From UBA6016 sp964568395 (lineage in GTDB: Bacteria > Campylobacterota > Campylobacteria > Campylobacterales > UBA6016), in the NCBI GenBank assembly GCA_964568395.1, contig CAZMPN010000001.1, positions 124,001 through 188,000 on the forward strand: a stretch of DNA of 64,000 nt, written 5' to 3'. The notes beneath the pieces were generated by a model. That model worked only from the letters and a program-made list of their open reading frames with translations, was not told the DNA's origin and made no database searches. Positions 23,227 through 31,809 of this stretch are shown here, in pieces. A program made the translations under genes and the position numbers. Within the stretch, counting starts at the first letter, position 1. The number at the start of each line of letters is the position of its first letter.

Positions 23227-24341
23227 TAGCTTCCTTTCCTGGTTAGTCTGACGCCGCACTCCAGATGGTTCGTGTAGGCGAATTGGTCGAATACCGCAAA
23301 AGCTTTTATATCGTGTGTTTTTGAGAGGATCTCAAGGTCCGTCTTTAGCGTCTCTGGGCTGCACGAAATATAGATGATTTCGTCGTAGTTCGCCGCAAAT
23401 TCGCGCCCCTTCTCGCCTAGTCCGGCGCGCGGCGGATCCACGAAAATAGTGTGAAAATCGAACTCTTTTAGCTCTATCCCCTGAAGCCTAGTAAACTCCC
23501 TGGCTCCGCCAAGCGCCTGGGACGCCTCTTCCGCCGAGATACGCCCCAGATATAGATTGGTTAGGTTGTTGAGCTCCCTATTTTTTTTCGCGGCCTCTAT
23601 CGCCTCTTTGACGACTTCGGTGGCGAATACGCGTCTATATTTTTTGGCAAACGCTATCGTGAAGTTGCCGCTACCGCAATAAAGCTCGATAAGGTCGCCT
23701 TTGCCGCTGGCGTTTTTGACGGCCCAGCCCAGCATCTTTTCGTTAACCGCGCCGTTTGGCTGGCTAAAGCAGTTTTGTTTGACTATGTATGTCAGCTTTT
23801 CGCCGGCCACGTCGAAGCTTCTGGTGACGTAGTCTTGCCCGATGGTTTGTATTGCCCCCTTGGAACGCCCCGTGACGTATACGCCGTGTTTTTGGGATAG
23901 TTCCTTGGCCGCTTTTTGCCACTGCTCGTCCAGCTTTCTATGGTAGACGAGGTTTAGTACGCACTCGTCCTTGCCGTTTCCTAGAAGCTCGGCCGAAAAA
24001 AGTTTCTCTCTCAGCCTTTTATCGCTATTTAGCGCGGCGGGCAGGGTTTTTACGAGTTCGTTTAGCGAATATGAGAGGATTTCGCACTCACGCACCTCAA
24101 AAAACCTCTTCTCGCGGTTCGTCAGCGCAAAATAAAGCCCGTCGTCACCCTCTTTGTAGACGCGAAACTCCACTCTGTCGCGGAAATTCGATTCCGGGCT
24201 TTCGAATACCTCTATGTCCGAGCGCCAAAGCTCTTTGAAGTCCTCTCTGATTACCGCTAGTTTTCTCTCTAATTGGGCTTTGTATCCACCCTCATAGTTT
24301 ACACAGGCGTTGCAAACGCCAAAATGTACGCACTTCATCAT
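23226..24341 (-). CDS. trmA: tRNA (uracil-5-)-methyltransferase
   Basis: Makes ribothymidine at position 54 of tRNA from SAM. The SAM site LYCGSGNFTIA, the VDPPRAGL motif and the catalytic Cys in YISCSPETL with a C-terminal Glu (HLECGVRL) match TrmA/RlmD enzymes. A cysteine group near the N-terminus (CVHFGVCNAC) is present; some family members bind an iron-sulfur cluster with four Cys, but only part of that pattern is visible. 371 residues. The start overlaps the fliP stop by four bases (ATGA). Confidence 0.93.
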   Translation of the reverse strand: MMKCVHFGVCNACVNYEGGYKAQLERKLAVIREDFKELWRSDIEVFESPESNFRDRVEFRVYKEGDDGLYFALTNREKRFFEVRECEILSYSLNELVKTLPAALNSDKRLREKLFSAELLGNGKDECVLNLVYHRKLDEQWQKAAKELSQKHGVYVTGRSKGAIQTIGQDYVTRSFDVAGEKLTYIVKQNCFSQPNGAVNEKMLGWAVKNASGKGDLIELYCGSGNFTIAFAKKYRRVFATEVVKEAIEAAKKNRELNNLTNLYLGRISAEEASQALGGAREFTRLQGIELKEFDFHTIFVDPPRAGLGEKGREFAANYDEIIYISCSPETLKTDLEILSKTHDIKAFAVFDQFAYTNHLECGVRLTRKGS

Positions 24342-25090
24342 CTAAAGCTCGCCACCAGGCTCTCGACGAGCAGGTTCCAGCCGTCCACCATTACGAATAA
24401 TAACAGCTTTAAGGGCAGGGAGATCATGACGGGCGGGAGCATCATCATACCCATACTCATCAGTACGGAGGAGACGACCATGTCGATAACGAGAAACGGC
24501 AAGAAGAGTAGAAAGCCTATCTCGAACGCAGTCTTCATCTCGCTTATCATAAATGCCGGAACGACTACCGTCAGCGGCACCTCTTCGATGGTTTTCGGGT
24601 TTTCCATCTTTCTTATCCGAAGGAATAGCGCCAGGTCTTTCTCTCTCGTGTTGCGCACCATAAAGTCTTTAAATGGCGCCATGGACTTCGTGAACGCCTC
24701 TTCGTATCCGATGCGCTCCTCCATGTACGGCTTTATTCCCTGATCATACGACTTTTTGCCGATAGGCTCCATGATAAAAAACGTCAACACCATGGCAAGG
24801 GAAACGAGTATCTGTGTCGGCGGCATCTGCTGCGTACCGATGGCTTGGCGCAAAAAGGCGAATACGATAATAAGCCTAGTAAAGCTCGTCATTACAAGCA
24901 CAAGGGAAGGCGCAAGCACAAGCAGGGTTAGAATGATTACGATATTTAGGCTTTTGACCAGCTGTTCCGGCTTTTGCGGAGAATTGATCGTCAAATCCAC
25001 TACCGGGATCTGCGGAGTCGCGGCAGGAGCGGCGTAAGCTAGCGCGCTAAGCAGTAAAAAAAAGAGCAGCAGGCCAAAAATTTTCTTCAT
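24338..25090 (-). CDS. fliP: flagellar type III export protein FliP
   Basis: Core of the flagellar export gate. 250 residues: signal sequence (about 1-19, ending YA), then the SLVLVMTSFTRLIIVFAFLRQA motif region, QMPPTQIL, and four membrane helices with the C-terminal LLPPVMISLPLKLLLFV. I chose ATG 25090 rather than an in-frame codon 18 bases upstream because the signal peptide begins there and a -10 element ends seven bases before it. The gene lies alone in front of trmA and divergent from glmU, as in Campylobacter. Confidence 0.95.
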   Translation of the reverse strand: MKKIFGLLLFFLLLSALAYAAPAATPQIPVVDLTINSPQKPEQLVKSLNIVIILTLLVLAPSLVLVMTSFTRLIIVFAFLRQAIGTQQMPPTQILVSLAMVLTFFIMEPIGKKSYDQGIKPYMEERIGYEEAFTKSMAPFKDFMVRNTREKDLALFLRIRKMENPKTIEEVPLTVVVPAFMISEMKTAFEIGFLLFLPFLVIDMVVSSVLMSMGMMMLPPVMISLPLKLLLFVMVDGWNLLVESLVASFR

Positions 25091-25097
25091 GGAGCTA

Positions 25098-25103
25098 ATT
25101 TTA
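25098..25103 (-). promoter_or_regulatory. -10 element placed for a leaderless fliP transcript
   Basis: TAAAAT on the minus strand ends seven bases before the fliP ATG, so the predicted start site falls on the base before the ATG or on its A. No ribosome site lies between. Confidence 0.5.
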
Positions 25104-25145
25104 CTCAAACGCCCATTAGCATTACCCTTTTAATCCAAAATTGTC

Positions 25146-25151
25146 TAAAAT
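25146..25151 (+). promoter_or_regulatory. probable -10 of glmU
   Basis: TAAAAT 57 bases before the glmU ATG in the AT-rich divergent gap with fliP, followed by an AGAGG ribosome site close to the start. Confidence 0.4.
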
Positions 25152-25208
25152 CATTAAAAAATAAGCTATTTTTTACGACAAAAATTAGTAAAAACCAAAG
25201 AGGTATCA

Positions 25209-26504
25209 ATGTCTGTTTCAGTGGTTGTAATGGCGGCCGGCCAAGGTACGAGAATGAAATCCAAAACGCCGAAGGTGTTGCATAAGATTTGCGGCAAGCC
25301 GATGCTTTATTATGTGCTAAGAGAGGCCAAAAAACTCTCTAGCGACGTGCAAGTGGTGCTTTACCATGAGGCAGAGATGATAAAAGAGGCTATGCAAAAA
25401 GAGTTTGACGATATCGGCTTTTTCCTTCAAGACCATCTAAACTATCCGGGAACGGCGGGAGCGGTCATGGCCGCGCTTCCGAAATACGAGAAAGTGATAG
25501 TGCTAAACGGCGATATGCCGCTGGTTTCGGCCGATGCGATAAGACCGCTTTTGGAGCATGACGCGGACGCCGTGATGTGCGCCATAAGTCTTGACAATCC
25601 TAGCGGATACGGCAGAGTCGTGACGGACGGCGAAGAGGTGCTGAGGATCGTGGAAGAAAAAGACGCGAATGCGGTGGAGAAAAAGATCGGCTTGGTAAAC
25701 GCCGGCGTATATGCGTTTAAGGGCGGTTTTCTGGCTGAGGCTCTCAAAAACATAGACGCCGACAACGCCCAAAAAGAGTACTACCTGACCGATACGATAG
25801 AGTATGGTGTCAAAAACGGCAAAAGCGTAAAATGGGTCGAAGTATCGGAGGAGGAGTTCAAAGGCGTAAACTCCAAGCTCGATTTGGCGCACGCCGAGGA
25901 GATAATGCTGGACAAAATCCGCTCAAGATGGATGAGGGAAGGCGTGACCATGAGGCTGCCTAGTACTATATACATAGACGACGGCGTAGAGTTCGTCGGC
26001 GAGTGCGAAGTGGAGAGCCACTGCGTCATCAAAGGGAAAAGCCGTATTGAAAACAGCGTCGTAAAAGCCGGAAGCGTGATAGAGGATGCCGTGATGGTCG
26101 ATTCCGATTGTGGGCCGATGGCTAGACTAAGGCCGAAAACGCACCTGGCGGGCACGCACATAGGCAACTTCGTAGAGTGCAAAAACGCAAGGCTAGATGG
26201 CGTCAAAGCGGGACATCTATCGTATCTAGGCGACTGCACGGCGGGTAGCGGCACCAACATTGGAGCGGGGACAATCACCTGCAACTACGACGGGGTCAAA
26301 AAATACGAGACCGTAATAGGCAAAAACGTATTCATAGGCTCCGACACGCAGCTGGTCGCTCCGGTAAAGCTGGAAGACAACACTATGATAGCGGCGGGCA
26401 CTACGGTAACAAAAGACGTGGAGAGCGGCTCCCTGGCGCTTTCAAGAACGCCACAGAAGAACATCGCAGGTTTTTTCGATAGGTTTTTTGGGAAGAAACA
26501 GTGA
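25209..26504 (+). CDS. glmU: bifunctional GlmU: UDP-GlcNAc pyrophosphorylase / GlcN-1-P acetyltransferase
   Basis: Makes UDP-N-acetylglucosamine for peptidoglycan and LPS. The N-terminal nucleotidyltransferase has VVMAAGQGTRMKSKTPKVLH (residues 6-25), GTAGAV and LNGDMPL. A left-handed beta-helix acetyltransferase follows from about residue 245 with KGKSRIE, GNFVECKNARL and GAGTITCNYDGV. 431 residues, a little shorter than E. coli GlmU at the C-terminal end. It heads the long plus-strand train; the stop overlaps the GTG of coaBC. Confidence 0.96.
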   Translation: MSVSVVVMAAGQGTRMKSKTPKVLHKICGKPMLYYVLREAKKLSSDVQVVLYHEAEMIKEAMQKEFDDIGFFLQDHLNYPGTAGAVMAALPKYEKVIVLNGDMPLVSADAIRPLLEHDADAVMCAISLDNPSGYGRVVTDGEEVLRIVEEKDANAVEKKIGLVNAGVYAFKGGFLAEALKNIDADNAQKEYYLTDTIEYGVKNGKSVKWVEVSEEEFKGVNSKLDLAHAEEIMLDKIRSRWMREGVTMRLPSTIYIDDGVEFVGECEVESHCVIKGKSRIENSVVKAGSVIEDAVMVDSDCGPMARLRPKTHLAGTHIGNFVECKNARLDGVKAGHLSYLGDCTAGSGTNIGAGTITCNYDGVKKYETVIGKNVFIGSDTQLVAPVKLEDNTMIAAGTTVTKDVESGSLALSRTPQKNIAGFFDRFFGKKQ

Positions 26505-27775
26505 ACTACGAAAACCTCCTAAAAAACAGACGGATAGGGCTGGCAGTCACGGCGTCGGTGTCGATATATAAGGCTTTGGAGCTAGCGCGCCTATACGTCA
26601 AGGCCGGCGCTGACGTGCGGGTCGTGATGAGCGAGGAGGCTAAGAAGTTTATCTCCCCTATAATGTTTGAAAGCTTGAGCTCTCATATCGTGCTTCACGA
26701 AGGTACCGAGAGCTGGGCCGGCGAGGTGGAAGGCGGCGTGAACAACCATATAGGGCTGGCCAAATGGGCTGAGGTGTTCGTCGTGGCTCCGGCTAGCGCA
26801 AATACGATAGCCAAGCTGGCAAACGCCATAGCGGACAACCTGATGCTGCAGACGCTTCTAGCGAGCACGGCTCCAAAGGTGCTGGCTCCCGCGGCGAATA
26901 CTAATATGATAGAACACCCGATTACGAAGGCGAACATCAAGATGCTGACCCTTTGCGGCTACGAGCTGGTCGAGAGCGTAAGCAAACTGCTAGCGTGCGG
27001 CGACGAGGGCAAAGGCGGGCTTGCCGAGGTGGAGGATATATTCCTTGCAACCGCCAGAGCGCTCTTAAAAGATGAGTTTTGGGAGCATAGGAATGCTCTC
27101 GTTACCGGCGGTGGTACGCTGGAGCGTATAGACGACGTGAGATATATCGGCAACTTCTCAAGCGGAAAGATGGCGGACGCTCTAGCCGTGGCGCTTTATG
27201 TGCGGGGCGCCGACGTGAGGCTGCTCTCATCGAAAAGCTCCCTAAACTCAAACCTCATAAAAACCATACCTTTTGAGAGCGGAGAGCAGCTGCACGCCAA
27301 AATATCGGCGTTGATGGACGGGGCAAAGTCACCTAAAAGTACGAAGCCGAGCCTGCTAACAAACGAGCCGGTACAGCCTATAAGCAAAGAGCCGTATCTG
27401 TTTATGGCTGCGGCGGTAGGCGATTTTGCCCCGAAAGAGAAGATTTCCGGCAAACTCAAAAAAGACGGGCTGGAAAATCTGGCTCTAGATCTCATAAAAA
27501 CGACCGATATAATAGGTACGTTGCCAAAAGAGGGCATAAAAACGGTGGCCTTCAAGGCGGAGAGGGACGCCGATAATGCGGTAAACTCCGCAAAAGCAGC
27601 CTTGGAAACAAAGGGCGTGGATGCGGTATGCCTAAACGTGCTTGGCGGGGGCGTGGATTTTGGCAGCGACGAGAACGAGGTGACCGTCTTTGACAGAAAC
27701 GGCGAAAGCAAGATAGAGAAGGCTGGCAAGCTGATTGTCGCCTTGCAGATATTGGAGTGCGCAAAAAGGTTATGA
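26501..27775 (+). CDS. coaBC: bifunctional phosphopantothenoylcysteine decarboxylase / phosphopantothenate-cysteine ligase
   Basis: Two consecutive steps of coenzyme A synthesis. The N-terminal CoaC flavoprotein part shows HIGLAKWAEVFVVAPASANTIAK-type sequence, the PAANTNM substrate motif (usually P-x-M-N, so Ala replaces the first Met) and ACGDEGKGGLAE. The CoaB part begins near residue 200 with ALVTGGGTLERIDDVRYIGNFSSGKM and contains the KLKKDG lysine motif. 424 residues. The GTG start is in a GTGA overlap with glmU. Confidence 0.94.
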   Translation: MNYENLLKNRRIGLAVTASVSIYKALELARLYVKAGADVRVVMSEEAKKFISPIMFESLSSHIVLHEGTESWAGEVEGGVNNHIGLAKWAEVFVVAPASANTIAKLANAIADNLMLQTLLASTAPKVLAPAANTNMIEHPITKANIKMLTLCGYELVESVSKLLACGDEGKGGLAEVEDIFLATARALLKDEFWEHRNALVTGGGTLERIDDVRYIGNFSSGKMADALAVALYVRGADVRLLSSKSSLNSNLIKTIPFESGEQLHAKISALMDGAKSPKSTKPSLLTNEPVQPISKEPYLFMAAAVGDFAPKEKISGKLKKDGLENLALDLIKTTDIIGTLPKEGIKTVAFKAERDADNAVNSAKAALETKGVDAVCLNVLGGGVDFGSDENEVTVFDRNGESKIEKAGKLIVALQILECAKRL

Positions 27776-29478
27776 TAGAAGGACTAAAAGGGGCGGTCGT
27801 ACTTAAAGAGCTGGCCGCCCTTGCCCAAAACCTTGAAAAAAAGCTATCCCTCCCCGTTACGATAGAGGTGGTGCAAAAACTGCTCGATACTAAAGACGGA
27901 TATAAATATCTGGCGAACGTAGACGGCAAACTTGTGGAGGCCATGTCGAAAAAGGAGCTGGAAGCCGGTATCAAATACTGGGCCGACGCCGTCAAAAACC
28001 AGACTACGAATACGCTGGCGCTAGAAAATCTGGCCAAAAAACCGCAAATACTGCAAAACGAAGTTTTCAAATCCGAAACCCTCTCAAAAGCCCTCGGCTT
28101 TGAAAAACTCGTAGAAGTGGTAAAGAGCGAGGTCGTGTCCATAGTCAGGCAGGATGCGAAGACCGCGGATACCCAAAAACCGCTTGAGCAAAAAGCGGCG
28201 ACGCCTGAGCAAAAACCGACCCCGCCGCAAACACAGAGCGTTCCGGCCAGACTCGCCGCAGCCGATACGGAGCTTGCGAAAACGAGGCCGGAAGATATAA
28301 AAGCGCCCCAAAAAGAGGCCGCTATGCAACCCTCCGCGCCAAAAGAGGCGAAAGGCGAGATTAGGCAAACGCCGCAAACCGCACCCATTACCGCGCAGAG
28401 CGCACAAAAACAGGAGGCGGCTCCGCAGATAATCGCCAGCCTAAAAGAGAACGTGCTAAAAGAGCTAAAAGCGGTCATACAGGAGGCCGTCAAGGCGCAA
28501 GCCCAAGCCTGGCAGCCGGAAAAAAGCGAAAAGCCGACGCAACCGCAGCAGCCGCAAAAAACGGAAATCCCAAAAAGTGAAGCGCCGCAAACACCTAGAG
28601 CGCAGACCAAAGAGGATATAAAAGAGAGGCTAAAGGATTTTAAAAGCCTGGTAGACAGCCCATCGGCTCCGACAAAACAGGAGATGGAAAAGGCCAAAAT
28701 ATCCAAAGAGGAGATGCGCGCGGCCAAGATGGAGCTTGCCTCGGAGAGTATAAAAAACGACGTTGCGGCAAAAATAGAGCAGGCGCTTTTGCAAAACTTC
28801 GAAACGCTGCCGAAAAACGCGATAGAAGAAGCGGCCCAAAAGCTGGCGGACGTGATATTCGGGAAGGCGCCCGGCAGCGATGCCGATGAGAGGATGCTGA
28901 AGATATTGGAGCACCTCGAAAAACAGCTGGAGCAAAAAGCCGCGAAAGAGGGCGGCAAAAAAAACATAGCGGGCGCGGAACTAAGAGCCGAAGAGAACGA
29001 TACAAAAACAAAAGAGGCGCAAGCCGAGGGTAGTGGCGCGGAAAAAACAGAGTCAAAAACGGAAAATCCGGCCTCCAAGCTAAAGGCGCAGCTTCTGGAG
29101 GAGCTCGCAAAGGTAAGCACGAAAAGCGATTTTTCCATCCTCTCCAACGTCGCGATGGCGCTAAATAAAGAGGTTTTTACGTTTGTTTTAAAGGACAAAG
29201 GTGTTTTGCAGTTTAAAAAGAAACGGCAAAAAGAGTTAAACGCCAAAACGGTAGAATTCTATAGCGCATTCGAGACTTTGGGGCCCGTCAGCGGAGAGAT
29301 TAGCCACATTGGCGGCGAAACCGCCCTTAGTCTAAACGTAGAGTTTGAAAGTACATACCGCTTTTTAAAAGAAAACCTGAAAGAACTCTCCTTTTTTGAT
29401 AAAAAAAACGTATCCATAATGCACGGCATAAAAGAGCTAGCCGAGATAAAAAGCTCGTTTTTGGATACTACGGGATAA
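27772..29478 (+). CDS. large disordered-linker protein, FliK-like layout, function unknown
   Basis: 568 residues, started at ATG 27772 in an ATGA overlap with coaBC. Residues 1-125 look folded and helical; about 130-290 is a Pro/Gln/Lys/Ala-rich linker with many KEA, QKP and PQT repeats; 290-450 is Lys/Glu/Ala-rich helical; and the last 110 residues return to a mixed fold with LGPVSGEISHIGGETALSLNV followed by a helix, which resembles the C-terminal domain of flagellar hook-length control proteins. No signal peptide or membrane helix. FliK is one possibility; a scaffold protein is another. A 564-residue antisense frame is a shadow of this biased composition. Confidence 0.6.
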   Translation: MIEGLKGAVVLKELAALAQNLEKKLSLPVTIEVVQKLLDTKDGYKYLANVDGKLVEAMSKKELEAGIKYWADAVKNQTTNTLALENLAKKPQILQNEVFKSETLSKALGFEKLVEVVKSEVVSIVRQDAKTADTQKPLEQKAATPEQKPTPPQTQSVPARLAAADTELAKTRPEDIKAPQKEAAMQPSAPKEAKGEIRQTPQTAPITAQSAQKQEAAPQIIASLKENVLKELKAVIQEAVKAQAQAWQPEKSEKPTQPQQPQKTEIPKSEAPQTPRAQTKEDIKERLKDFKSLVDSPSAPTKQEMEKAKISKEEMRAAKMELASESIKNDVAAKIEQALLQNFETLPKNAIEEAAQKLADVIFGKAPGSDADERMLKILEHLEKQLEQKAAKEGGKKNIAGAELRAEENDTKTKEAQAEGSGAEKTESKTENPASKLKAQLLEELAKVSTKSDFSILSNVAMALNKEVFTFVLKDKGVLQFKKKRQKELNAKTVEFYSAFETLGPVSGEISHIGGETALSLNVEFESTYRFLKENLKELSFFDKKNVSIMHGIKELAEIKSSFLDTTG

Positions 29479-29484
29479 TTTAAT

Positions 29485-30870
29485 TTGAATATCGATTTGA
29501 GTGTTAGGCAAAAGGCGTTTTTGGTAGGCGCCGTTTTTGCCCTCTTTTGCGCTTTATACAACGCAATGCTTCCCATATATACGGACGAGGCGTACTACTA
29601 TCTGTGGAGCAAACACCTGGCTCTCGGATACCTCGACCATCCGCCGCTTATCGCCTATATGATCAAGCTTTTTACGCTTTTTGGCGATAGTGTCTGGCAG
29701 ATAAGGCTCGTAGACGTATTCTGTTTTTCGCTGGCTTCCTACTATGTTTTCAGGAGCGCCGAATATCTGTTTGACGAGAATACGGCTTTTTATTCGTTTC
29801 TGATTTTTCTGTTTTCGCCCGCGGTCACTATGGGGTTTACGATAACGACGCCGGATTCGCCGCTTATACTGTTTTGGTCGGCTTCGTTCTATTACGCTTC
29901 AAAAGCGTTTTTTGAGGAGAGGACGGCCGATTTTATCTTAGCCGGGCTGCTTGGCGGATTGGCGCTTTTGTCTAAATATACCGGGGTGTTGCTATTTTTT
30001 AGCTACTTTTTGTTCGTCGCGGCCAAAAAACCGAAACTATTCTTGTCGTATAAGCTTTATCTGGCGCTTATGTTCGCGCTTCTGGCATTCTCGCCCGTGA
30101 TAGCGTGGAACGCCTCGAACTCCTTTGAGAGTTTCGCTTTTCAGTATAATCACGGAAGCAAAACCGAGAGCGAGCCTCTAAACATACTTCTTAACGTAGA
30201 GTTTATAGGCGGTATGTTCGCGGTGTTCGGCCCCGTGTTTTTCGTGGTTCTGGCGTGGGCTTTCACCAAAAAAGAGAGTTATAGAAACGATAGGCTGTTT
30301 TTTGCGGTGTTGCCGGCTTTGTTTACGATACTTTTTTTCCTATATAAAGGGCTTTACAAAAAGATGGAGCTAAACTGGGTCGCCCCGGCTTTCGTCTCCG
30401 CCTCTCTAGTCGTCGGATATATGATTCGCTCTAAGGGGCTGAAAAAGACTTTTTACGCAGGGCTTGCGCTATCCATCCTGATAGTTTTTGCGGCTAGGTT
30501 TCCGCTATTTCTTGGGCTCGCAAACGCAAAGAATCCGCACGAGAGGCTTTTTGGTTACGAGGAGCTTGCAAAGGAGCTTAAAAGGCTTGGGGACGGCGAC
30601 GTATTCGCAGACCATCTGACTAGCGCGTCGGTGTTGACGTACCATCTAAAAAAGGATGTATTCATACCTACAAGCACCAGAAAAAGCGAATTCGACAGAT
30701 GGCAAAAAGATGTCAATTTCAGCAGCCGCTCCGGGTTTTACGTCTCAAAAGACGAGAGGCTTTCTGAGCTTAAAACGATATGGAAAAACGCGGCTCTCTT
30801 GGAGGAGTTCAAAGCCAAGAAAGAGGGCTTTAGGGAAAAAACTTTTTATATTTATAGGGTTTCAAATTGA
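29485..30870 (+). CDS. ArnT/PMT-type membrane glycosyltransferase (copy 1)
   Basis: 461 residues with about ten to eleven membrane helices. The first periplasmic loop carries TDEAYYYLWSKHLALGYLDHPPL, the Asp-Glu signature of GT-C transferases such as ArnT and protein O-mannosyltransferases, which use polyprenyl-phosphate sugars on the periplasmic side. TPDSPLILFW, LLSKYTG and VIAWN are also conserved. TTG start. A second, diverged copy lies at 33352. The acceptor (lipid A, another glycan or a protein) cannot be told, and no GT2 donor synthase or ArnC is nearby. Confidence 0.85.
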   Translation: MNIDLSVRQKAFLVGAVFALFCALYNAMLPIYTDEAYYYLWSKHLALGYLDHPPLIAYMIKLFTLFGDSVWQIRLVDVFCFSLASYYVFRSAEYLFDENTAFYSFLIFLFSPAVTMGFTITTPDSPLILFWSASFYYASKAFFEERTADFILAGLLGGLALLSKYTGVLLFFSYFLFVAAKKPKLFLSYKLYLALMFALLAFSPVIAWNASNSFESFAFQYNHGSKTESEPLNILLNVEFIGGMFAVFGPVFFVVLAWAFTKKESYRNDRLFFAVLPALFTILFFLYKGLYKKMELNWVAPAFVSASLVVGYMIRSKGLKKTFYAGLALSILIVFAARFPLFLGLANAKNPHERLFGYEELAKELKRLGDGDVFADHLTSASVLTYHLKKDVFIPTSTRKSEFDRWQKDVNFSSRSGFYVSKDERLSELKTIWKNAALLEEFKAKKEGFREKTFYIYRVSN

Positions 30871-31799
30871 AGAGGATTTTAAAAAACGAGCTGTTAAAGA
30901 CCGGGGTGAAGATAGCTTTTGCTCTCTTCGCATTTTGGTTTTTATCCAAAAAGCTGGATTATTCGCAGCTACCGGAACTGTTTTATTCGATGAACTATTA
31001 TCTGCTGCTTTTGGCGCTCATTTTGCAGTTTGCGTCTATAGCCATCGCGGCGCTTAGATGGCAGCTGGTTATGCGCTCTCTAGGGTTTGGCGGCAACTTC
31101 GGGTTTTACCAAAATCTATACTTCAAAGGCTTCTTCTTCTCGCAGGCGTTGCCCGGAAGCGTTGGCGGGGACGCGATAAGGCTGCTTGCCCTAAAGGACG
31201 AAGGGTATAAGGTCGGAGATTCTCTTTACGGCATATTCATAGACAGGGTCGTAGGGCTTACCGGGCTTCTTCTTATCAGCCTTTTCGCCCTTTTGTTCGC
31301 TCCCGCTTACCTTACCGACGCCATCAAATATACGGTCTTTATGATAAGTTTTGGCGGAATCGTCGGCTTTGTGGGACTACTTTTTGTCCACAAACTATTC
31401 GATTTTGGCAAAATGCCGAAGCTTAGAATAGTGGGCGAGCTGTCAAGGCGGTTTTTTAGGGTGTACGAGAACGCCAAGAAAGCAAATTTGCAGCTGGCGC
31501 TCTCGGTAGTCATACACTTTTTGTCCATTCTTTGCGTCTACTCCATATCGGCGGCGGCGGGGCTTGGCGTAGAGTTTGGCGCGTTCTTGTGCTTGATGCC
31601 TCTGGTCATACTCTTGACGATACTTCCTATCTCGTTTGCCGGATGGGGCGTCAGAGAGGGCGCGATGGTGGGGCTTTTTGCTATGAGCGGAGCCGGCAAA
31701 GAGGCTATAATGGCGGTTTCGATAGCGTACGGCGTGATATTGATAGCTTCGTCTATCCCTGGGTTTTTCGCCTGGATAAAATCAAAAAATATAGCGTAA
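30867..31799 (+). CDS. YbhN/UPF0104-family membrane protein (flippase-like)
   Basis: 310 residues with about eight membrane helices. The family pattern ALRWQLVMRSLG, then FFFSQALPGSVGGDAIR, is clear, as is the C-terminal LPISFAGWGVREG. The family (lysylphosphatidylglycerol synthase TM region, AglD-like) includes proteins linked to glycolipid or polyprenyl-carrier handling. It overlaps the glycosyltransferase before it (TTGA, TTG start), implying shared function in envelope glycan assembly. The exact activity is unknown. Confidence 0.85.
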   Translation: MKRILKNELLKTGVKIAFALFAFWFLSKKLDYSQLPELFYSMNYYLLLLALILQFASIAIAALRWQLVMRSLGFGGNFGFYQNLYFKGFFFSQALPGSVGGDAIRLLALKDEGYKVGDSLYGIFIDRVVGLTGLLLISLFALLFAPAYLTDAIKYTVFMISFGGIVGFVGLLFVHKLFDFGKMPKLRIVGELSRRFFRVYENAKKANLQLALSVVIHFLSILCVYSISAAAGLGVEFGAFLCLMPLVILLTILPISFAGWGVREGAMVGLFAMSGAGKEAIMAVSIAYGVILIASSIPGFFAWIKSKNIA

Positions 31800-31809
31800 G
31801 GGTAAATTT

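Noticed and set aside
23227..23259. Upstream extension of the CoA-binding protein
   Set aside because: It runs into trmA; the TAATG overlap at 23226 is the natural start.
27552..29246. A 564-residue minus-strand reading frame opposite the FliK-like gene
   Set aside because: It is a shadow produced by the biased Lys/Glu/Ala/Gln codons of the real gene; it is Ser/Phe/Ala/Cys-rich with no domain, overlaps coaBC too, and breaks the plus-strand overlaps.
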